From Rhodococcus spongiicola (GTDB taxonomy: Bacteria; Actinomycetota; Actinomycetes; Mycobacteriales; Mycobacteriaceae), in NCBI RefSeq assembly GCF_004011835.1, contig NZ_RKLN01000003.1, positions 620,001-684,000 on the forward strand: a stretch of DNA of 64,000 bases, given 5' to 3'. The notes beneath the pieces are model-generated. The model searched no databases and was not told the DNA's origin. It saw nothing but the letters and a program-made list of their open reading frames with translations. Below, in pieces: positions 58,401-64,000 of this stretch; within the stretch, counting starts at the first letter, position 1; every line of letters begins with the position of its first letter. The position numbers and the translations under genes are program-made.

Positions 58401-59585
58401 ATGCCCCACCCGGTAACCAATCAGAGGACACCTTCCGCAGCACCTCCGGACGATCGACCCGTCTACCTCGACTATCAGGCCACCACCCCCATTGATCCGC
58501 GTGTCATCGACGCGATGCTGCCCTACCTGACAACGCATTTCGGCAACCCGTCGAGTGATCACGCCTATGGCGCCAAGGCCAAAGCCGCCGTCGAGAGTGC
58601 ACGATCGCAAGTTGCGGGTCTCATTGGTGCCCAGCCTCATGAGATCGTCTTCACAGCATCGGGAACAGAAAGCAACCATCTTGCACTGACCGGGACCGCA
58701 CACACCTTGAGGTCCAGCGGCTGCGGACATCACATCATCATCAGCGCGATCGAACACCCCACCACCCAAGCCACGTGCGACCAACTCGAGCATGATGGCT
58801 TCGAGATCACTCGGCTCCCCGTCCGTCCAGACGGTCTGGTCGACCCCGAAGTTTTCGCCGAAGCTGCACGCCCGGACACCGTCTTGGCGTCGATCATGCT
58901 GGCCAACAACGAAATAGGAACCATCCAGCCGATATCAGCCATCTCTCGAATCGCGCATGAGCGTGGAATAGTGATGCACACCGACGCAGCACAGGGCCCT
59001 GCCACCATCCCAGTCGATGTCGAGGCACTCGGCGTCGATCTGCTCACCCTCGTCGGTCACAAGATGTATGCGCCGAAAGGAGTGGCAGCACTGTACATCC
59101 GTGATGGGTGCCCGGCACCGCAGCCTCAGCTCGTCGGAGGCGGCCAGGAGCGCGGACTGCGCGCGTCGACGGAGAATGTGGCCGGCATCGTCGGTCTCGG
59201 TGCGGCTGCCAACATCGCGCGGACAGCCCAGCCGAGTGATTCCGCACGCATCCTTAGCTTTCGGGATCGGTTGCTCGATCGTCTCACCACGGCGTTGCCG
59301 GAGCTGATTGTGAACGGATCGCTCACGCATCGCTTGCCTGGAAACCTCAGCCTCACCATCCCGACGGTGACTGCATCCGAGCTGATGTCCAGAACCCCAG
59401 CGCTGGCCTTTTCCGCGGGGAGCGCATGCCATACCGCAGACCCGGCCCCATCACCGGTTCTCGTGGCGATCGGACTCGACGGCGACAAAGCAGCCCGAAC
59501 CGTTCGGCTCGGAATCGGCCGCTATACGACTATCTCCGACATCGCCAATGCCGCCGACCGAATGATCGCGGCCACGCAGCGTTGA
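58401..59585 (+). CDS. Cysteine desulfurase (class V aminotransferase, NifS/IscS type)
   Basis: A PLP enzyme that takes sulfur from L-cysteine as an enzyme-bound persulfide. 394 residues from ATG 58401 (AAGG, 6 bases upstream). Marks are YLDYQATTPIDPRV at the start, His/Asp of the PLP pocket in HTDAAQGPATI, the Schiff-base Lys in LVGHKMYAPKG, the RAST block (LRASTENVAG), and the catalytic Cys in FSAGSACHT. No iscU, iscA or suf gene is adjacent, so it is an accessory desulfurase rather than the main Fe-S supplier; DsrE upstream could accept its sulfur. Confidence 0.92.
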   Translation: MPHPVTNQRTPSAAPPDDRPVYLDYQATTPIDPRVIDAMLPYLTTHFGNPSSDHAYGAKAKAAVESARSQVAGLIGAQPHEIVFTASGTESNHLALTGTAHTLRSSGCGHHIIISAIEHPTTQATCDQLEHDGFEITRLPVRPDGLVDPEVFAEAARPDTVLASIMLANNEIGTIQPISAISRIAHERGIVMHTDAAQGPATIPVDVEALGVDLLTLVGHKMYAPKGVAALYIRDGCPAPQPQLVGGGQERGLRASTENVAGIVGLGAAANIARTAQPSDSARILSFRDRLLDRLTTALPELIVNGSLTHRLPGNLSLTIPTVTASELMSRTPALAFSAGSACHTADPAPSPVLVAIGLDGDKAARTVRLGIGRYTTISDIANAADRMIAATQR

Positions 59586-59614
59586 GGAATTCGCCCGACC
59601 ACAGAGGAGTTCCT

Positions 59615-59686
59615 GTGAGTGCATTCAGTGCGACCGCGGTGTCGATGTCAGGGCCGTGGACGAAGGCGCCGTCGAGTGGCGCGTGA
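59615..59686 (+). CDS. Possible 23-residue peptide between the desulfurase and MFS genes
   Basis: GTG 59615 has GAGGAG 5 bases upstream, a better ribosome site than those of many genes here, and the frame closes at 59684-59686, 19 bp before the MFS start. The peptide (VSAFSATAVSMSGPW...) has no recognisable feature. It could be a leader peptide, the remnant of a longer gene, or chance. Confidence 0.25.
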   Translation: MSAFSATAVSMSGPWTKAPSSGA

Positions 59687-59705
59687 GCAAGGGAGGTCGA
59701 TCTCG

Positions 59706-60974
59706 GTGTCACGTGATGACGCACAGGTCGCGGACGTGATCGTGCCCGATGAAGCCGAGCGCCGCCGAGTACAGAAGCGCACCCTGATCGTTGTCGTCGT
59801 CAGTCAGGTCCTCAGTGGTGCCGGTCTGACGGCGGGAGTCACGGTCGGTGCGCTCCTGGCGCAGCAGATGCTCGGTTCGGACACCCTCGCGGGTCTGCCG
59901 ACCGCGTTGTTCACTCTCGGTTCTGCGCTGGCGGCGTTCCTGATCGGTCGCTTCTCCCAGACACACGGCCGAAGGATCGGACTCGGGCTCGGATTCGGCG
60001 CCGGCGGTGTCGGTTCCATCGGGGTGGTCTTGGCCGCGATCAGTGAGAGCGTGCCCCTGCTGTTCATTTCGCTCTTCGTGTACGGCGCCGGGTTCGCAGC
60101 CAATCTCCAGGCGCGCTATGCCGGAACCGATCTCGCGCCTCCCGAACGGCGAGGCACCGCGATCAGTATCTCGCTGGTATCCACGACCGTCGGCGCCGTC
60201 GCAGGGCCGAATCTCGTGGAGCCGCTCGGCGACCTCGCGACCTGGCTCGGTCTGCCGGCGTTGTCAGGACCGTTCCTCCTAGCGGCGGTCGCCTATCTGG
60301 GCGCCGGCGCTGCTTTGGTCACCCTGCTGCGCCCGGACCCGCTCCTACTGGCCCGCCGAATCGAAGTCGGTGCCCCGACCACGACCTCCGTGGGCGCTGT
60401 CGCCGCGAAAGTCGGAGTGGGTGCGTACGTCGGCGCCACCGTCATGTTCCTCACACAGGTGGCGATGATCGCGATCATGACGATGACCCCTGTGCACATG
60501 GCGGCCCACCATCACGGACTCGGGGACGTCGGGCTGGTGATCGGCATCCATGTCGGGGCAATGTATCTGCCCTCACTGATTACGGGTGTCCTCGTCGACA
60601 AGCTGGGACGTCTACCCATGGCGGCCGCTTCGGGATTGACTCTGCTGCTCGCCGGCATCGTCGCTGCGCTTGCGCCTGGTGAGTCGCTCATCCTGATGAT
60701 CGTGGCGCTGGCTCTACTCGGTATCGGCTGGAACTTCGGCCTCATCGCCGGTACTGCCCTCATCGTCGATGCCACGGTCCCCGAGAACCGGGCCCGAACT
60801 CAGGGAAAGATCGACGTTCTCATCGCACTCGCCGGTGCTGGGGGAGGAGCCCTGTCCGGTGTGGTGGTGTCGGCGGCCAACTACGAAACCCTCTCCCTCA
60901 GTGGCGGAATCCTGGCGTTGGTTCTCATACCTGTCCTTTTCTGGGCCCGCAGCGGCCGAACCGCGCGTTCCTGA
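59706..60974 (+). CDS. MFS transporter, 12 helices
   Basis: 422 residues from GTG 59706, with GGGAGG 9 bases upstream. About 12 hydrophobic segments; a motif A-like RFSQTHGRRIGLG loop lies after helix 2 and DKLGRLPMAAASG after helix 8. The N-terminal 25 residues are charged and cytoplasmic. Substrate unknown; the family includes drug and small-molecule exporters. It is the last gene of the island and ends 115 bp before the dprA tail repeat at 61099. Confidence 0.82.
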   Translation: MSRDDAQVADVIVPDEAERRRVQKRTLIVVVVSQVLSGAGLTAGVTVGALLAQQMLGSDTLAGLPTALFTLGSALAAFLIGRFSQTHGRRIGLGLGFGAGGVGSIGVVLAAISESVPLLFISLFVYGAGFAANLQARYAGTDLAPPERRGTAISISLVSTTVGAVAGPNLVEPLGDLATWLGLPALSGPFLLAAVAYLGAGAALVTLLRPDPLLLARRIEVGAPTTTSVGAVAAKVGVGAYVGATVMFLTQVAMIAIMTMTPVHMAAHHHGLGDVGLVIGIHVGAMYLPSLITGVLVDKLGRLPMAAASGLTLLLAGIVAALAPGESLILMIVALALLGIGWNFGLIAGTALIVDATVPENRARTQGKIDVLIALAGAGGGALSGVVVSAANYETLSLSGGILALVLIPVLFWARSGRTARS

Positions 60975-61110
60975 AACGGCTCCCACCTACGAGAACCGGG
61001 GCCTCGCCTTGCCGCGCCCGTACGACGGTCAATCGAGCTACGCCTTCCACCGCATCGGCTACCCACACGGCGTACCGCACCCTGGGTGTGAGCCGTGAGA
61101 CCCGACGGGA

Positions 61111-62232
61111 TCACCTCGCTCGAAACCAACCCGTCTCATCCGAGTCGACGAATCCCTCCAGTTCCATGACCGGAAGTACGGCCCGTACCCGCTCGATCGG
61201 AACACCGGAATCCACCGACAACTCCCGGGTGCCGCGCGTGCCGTTGGCCGGCAACGCCTCGTAAACCGCGGCGGCGTCACCAGTGAGAACGTCGAGATCT
61301 CGGGCCAGATCACCGCTGTCGCCATCCACCCCCATCGGTCCTGCTTCCTGCACTACATCCGCCGCGCTCGCCGCCAACAGCGCCTCACCCTCCCGGATCA
61401 TTCGGTGGCACCCAGTAGAGGCAGCAGATGTGACCGGCCCCGGTACCGCCAGCACCGGGCGCCCCAGGCGACGCCCCCACGCGGCGGTGTTCCGTGCCCC
61501 GCTGCGCCAGCCCGCTTCCACAACCACGACACCGCCCGACAACCCCGCCACCAACCTGTTCCGGGCCAGGAAGCGGTACCTCGCCGGCGTCGTTCCGGGC
61601 GGATACTCGCTGACTACGGCTCCGTCTGCCGCGATCTGCTGCAGCAACCGACCGTGCCCCGCCGGATACGCACGATCCACTCCGCACGCGAGAACCGCGA
61701 CAGTGAGCCCGCCCGTCCCGAGAGCGGCCCGGTGCGCGGCCGCATCGATACCGAACGCCGCACCGGACACGATCGTCCAACCGGAGGCTGCCAGGTCGCC
61801 GGCGATCTCGGCTGTCACGTGCTCGCCGTAGGAACTCGCGGCGCGGGTGCCGACCACCGCCACCGACCGAGACACCAGTTCGTCTACCGAACGACTGCCG
61901 AGCACCCACAGCGCCACCGGGCCGCCGTCGTCGCGGGCCTCGCCGAGAGCATCGAACGCCAGCAACCGCCAGCGTGGCCACTCCTCGTCGTCCGGTGTCA
62001 CCAGTCGCCCTCCCATCGACGCCAACAGGTCCAAGTCGCGGGCGGAGGTGTCGAGGTGCGCCCTTGCTGACGTTCGCCGGTCGAGGAAACTCGACAGATC
62101 TCGCTCCCGGACGGCACGCGCGGTCTCCTCCGGCCCTACGGCCGAGACCAACTGCGACAGCGGTGGGCACGGTCCCTGCACCACCTTCGACAGATAGGCC
62201 CACGCCAACAGTCGCGGGTCGTACCCGGTCAC
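61111..62232 (-). CDS. dprA: DNA-processing protein DprA
   Basis: Binds incoming single-stranded DNA and loads RecA during transformation; widespread even in species not known to be competent. 373 residues from GTG 62232, which overlaps the comM stop as GTGA. The Rossmann-like DprA core is intact: TIVSGAAFGIDAAAHRAAL, GVDRAYPAGH, and NRLVAGLSGGVVVVEAG with SGARNTAAWG. A C-terminal winged-helix-like segment ends in LEGFVDSDETGWFRAR. A 78-bp copy of its 3' end lies 4.1 kb away at 57001-57078. Confidence 0.94.
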   Translation of the reverse strand: MTGYDPRLLAWAYLSKVVQGPCPPLSQLVSAVGPEETARAVRERDLSSFLDRRTSARAHLDTSARDLDLLASMGGRLVTPDDEEWPRWRLLAFDALGEARDDGGPVALWVLGSRSVDELVSRSVAVVGTRAASSYGEHVTAEIAGDLAASGWTIVSGAAFGIDAAAHRAALGTGGLTVAVLACGVDRAYPAGHGRLLQQIAADGAVVSEYPPGTTPARYRFLARNRLVAGLSGGVVVVEAGWRSGARNTAAWGRRLGRPVLAVPGPVTSAASTGCHRMIREGEALLAASAADVVQEAGPMGVDGDSGDLARDLDVLTGDAAAVYEALPANGTRGTRELSVDSGVPIERVRAVLPVMELEGFVDSDETGWFRAR

Positions 62233-63737
62233 GGGGCACCGCGGTCGCGAAACCCGAGCGCGGCCCCTACCTGGCCGGAACCCGGGGAGCTCAGGCCGGC
62301 CAGGTCTGCGAGGGACCACGCGACCCGGAGCGCGCGGTCGGCTCCCCTCGCAGTGACGGACCCCCGGCGGAGGGCACGTTCGAGCGGGGCCAGAGCATCA
62401 CGGGAGAGCCGGAAGCGTTGGCGCAGTGCCGGACCCGGAACCTCCGCATTGGTGTGCCAACCGAACGGCCGCCAGCGCTCGGCCGCGGCAGCACGCGCGG
62501 CCGCCACCCGACACCGCACCTCCTCGGTACTCTCCCCCACCCCGTCCATGAACACACCCGTCGCGACTGCTCGCATCCGGATCCGCAGGTCGACGCGATC
62601 CAGCAAGGGCCCGGACAGACGCCCGAGATAGCGGCGCCGGACGGCCGGCGCGCACACGCAGTCGGCCTCACGCGCCGGCGCGCACGGGCACGGGTTGGCC
62701 GCCAGTACCAACTGGAAGCGTGCCGGGTACCGCGCGACGCCGTCCCGACGGGCAATACGCACCTCGCCGTCCTCGAGCGGAGTCCGCAACGCCTCGAGCG
62801 CCTTCGTACCCATCTCGGCACACTCGTCGAGGAAGAGAATCCCGCGATGCGCCCGGCTCACCGCCCCGGGTTTGGCCAATCCACTACCGCCACCGACCAG
62901 GGCGCTCACCGACGACGTGTGGTGCGGCGCGATGAAAGGGGGTTCGGTGATAAGGGGACGGTCCGACGTGAGCAGTCCCGCGACCGAGTGAATTGCCGTG
63001 ACCTCCAACGCCTCCGACTCGGACAGTGCCGGGAGGATCCCCGGCAGTCGCTGTGCCAGCATTGTCTTCCCGATGCCGGGCGGTCCGGTGAACATGAGGT
63101 GGTGGGCACCGGCTGCCGCGACCTCGATCGCCCAGCGTGCGTCCGATTGTCCGACTACCTCACTGAGATCAGCTCGCGTCGTGGCACTCTCGGGGTTGAA
63201 GAGTTCCGGACTCGGGAGCTGGCCACTGCCCTGCAGCCATTCGACGACCGCGGCGAGCCGATCCGCGCCGAGTACCTCGATGCCGTCGACGAGGCCTGCC
63301 TCGGCGAGCGCATGCATCGGCACGACCGCCGTCGCCCAACCGGCCTTCTTCGCGGCGAGCACCGCCGGCAGCACACCGCGCACCGTCCGCAATCGGCCGT
63401 CGAGCGCCAGTTCCCCCAGCAGGACGGTCTTCTCGAGCCGCCCGCGCGGAACCTGACGGGCCGCGTCGAGCACCGCGCAGGCGAGCGCGAGATCGTAGAC
63501 ACTGCCGACCTTGGGTAGTGTCGCCGGCGACAGCGCCAGCGTCACCCGCGAGTCAGGCCACTTGGCACCCGAGTTGGTCACCGCCGCGCGCACGCGATCC
63601 CTCGACTCCTGGAGCGCCGTGTCCGGCAACCCCACCAGGTGCACACCCGGCAACCCCCGCCCGATATCCGCCTCAATCTCGACGATCTGCCCGTCAACCC
63701 CGCTGACCGCCACCGAATGGGCGCGCCCGAGCGCCAT
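62229..63737 (-). CDS. comM: ComM/YifB-family AAA+ protein (Mg-chelatase-like)
   Basis: A hexameric helicase-like ATPase that promotes branch migration during natural transformation. 502 residues. An N-terminal Lon-substrate-like domain (SVAVSGVDGQIVEIEADIGRGLP) precedes the AAA+ core with Walker A GPPGIGKTM (about residue 220) and Walker B ILFLDECAEM; a C-terminal Mg_chelatase_C segment follows with four cysteines (CPCAPAREADCVC). ATG 63737 shares one base with the yraN stop (TGATG). yraN-comM-dprA form a coupled unit. Confidence 0.94.
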   Translation of the reverse strand: MALGRAHSVAVSGVDGQIVEIEADIGRGLPGVHLVGLPDTALQESRDRVRAAVTNSGAKWPDSRVTLALSPATLPKVGSVYDLALACAVLDAARQVPRGRLEKTVLLGELALDGRLRTVRGVLPAVLAAKKAGWATAVVPMHALAEAGLVDGIEVLGADRLAAVVEWLQGSGQLPSPELFNPESATTRADLSEVVGQSDARWAIEVAAAGAHHLMFTGPPGIGKTMLAQRLPGILPALSESEALEVTAIHSVAGLLTSDRPLITEPPFIAPHHTSSVSALVGGGSGLAKPGAVSRAHRGILFLDECAEMGTKALEALRTPLEDGEVRIARRDGVARYPARFQLVLAANPCPCAPAREADCVCAPAVRRRYLGRLSGPLLDRVDLRIRMRAVATGVFMDGVGESTEEVRCRVAAARAAAAERWRPFGWHTNAEVPGPALRQRFRLSRDALAPLERALRRGSVTARGADRALRVAWSLADLAGLSSPGSGQVGAALGFRDRGAP

Positions 63738-64000
63738 CAAAATACCGCCGGCAGGTGGGTGACCTGCGGGTCTCGCCCTCGATCGACGAGCACCGACACG
63801 ACGTCGAACCGCACATGCGGCCAGTGTCGTTCAGACTCGGACAGCCACCGCTGCGCCAGCATCCGGATGCGGCGCTGCTTTGCGTACGTCACCGACTCGG
63901 CCGGGCTCCCGTACCCCAGCCCGGAGCGGGTCTTCACCTCCACGAACACGACGGTGTCACCGTCAACGGCAACCAGATCCAGCTCGCCGTGCCGACACCG
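63737..64000 (-). CDS. yraN: YraN/UPF0102 nuclease-fold protein, 5' end outside window
   Basis: The C-terminal 87 residues of a UPF0102 protein; the frame is open to the window edge with no start. The conserved GELDLVAVDGDTVVFVEVKTR carries the acidic E-x-K pattern of restriction-endonuclease/Holliday-junction-resolvase folds. The stop overlaps the comM start by one base. Same order as in mycobacteria (Rv2898c-Rv2897c-Rv2896c, from memory). Confidence 0.93.
   Translation of the reverse strand, partial: RCRHGELDLVAVDGDTVVFVEVKTRSGLGYGSPAESVTYAKQRRIRMLAQRWLSESERHWPHVRFDVVSVLVDRGRDPQVTHLPAVF

Noticed and set aside
1-64000. tRNA, rRNA, CRISPR arrays, insertion sequences
   Set aside because: No tRNA cloverleaf with CCA-end pattern, no rRNA segment, no regularly spaced repeats and no transposase motif were noticed by reading.

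Overview
The window is high-GC actinobacterial DNA, with many GTG starts and 1-8 base stop/start overlaps. It most resembles a mycolate-forming Corynebacteriales genome such as Rhodococcus, Prescottella or Nocardia. The reasons are a mycothione reductase, a UPF0336/HadA-type dehydratase, a Rip1-type site-2 protease, and a gene order that matches, from memory, the Mycobacterium tuberculosis stretch Rv2846c to Rv2898c. That order is efpA, cysG, cobB, cobO, chelatase, mqo, hydrolase, mtr, map, GNAT, ispG, rip1, dxr, rlmN, cdsA, frr, pyrH, tsf, rpsB, xerC, dprA, comM, yraN. The genus is inferred, not proven.

1-10.5 kb: the 3' part of a two-module type I polyketide synthase, KS-AT-DH-KR-ACP twice. 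Module 1 looks fully active and methylmalonyl-specific. Module 2 looks malonyl-specific and has a visibly dead DH. There is a C-terminal docking segment and no thioesterase. 10.5-22 kb: a minus-strand block of drug exporter, siroheme/precorrin-2 enzyme, CobE, CobB, CobO, a fused AAA/VWA metal chelatase and malate:quinone oxidoreductase, then plus-strand hydrolase and mycothione reductase. 22-37 kb is accessory. It holds two unknown soluble proteins, a secreted cyclohexadienyl dehydratase-like protein and a POT peptide transporter bracketed by a broken copy and an intact copy of a metI-linked segment. It also holds metQ-metN-metI, a SulP transporter, a serine hydrolase, cobQ and map.

37-56 kb: a largely conserved core of prepilin peptidase, GNAT, isoprenoid genes ispG and dxr flanking rip1, rlmN, a CitE-like lyase, cdsA, frr, pyrH, tsf, rpsB, an M23-like protein, xerC and a LEM-3-like GIY-YIG protein. 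A tandem duplication of a secreted lipase gene interrupts this core, with a telltale citE fragment at the junction. 56-64 kb: a HadA-like dehydratase, then a decaying sulfur-related island lying between two copies of the dprA 3' end, then dprA, comM and partial yraN. The island has a frameshifted ArsR, an intact DsrE-like protein, wrecked oxidoreductase and metallo-beta-lactamase genes, an intact cysteine desulfurase and an MFS transporter.

The most striking structural theme is three separate local duplications (metI, lipase/citE and dprA tail), each leaving gene-end fragments. Two of them bracket cargo absent from the core gene order. I saw no rRNA, tRNA, CRISPR array, transposase or integrase.
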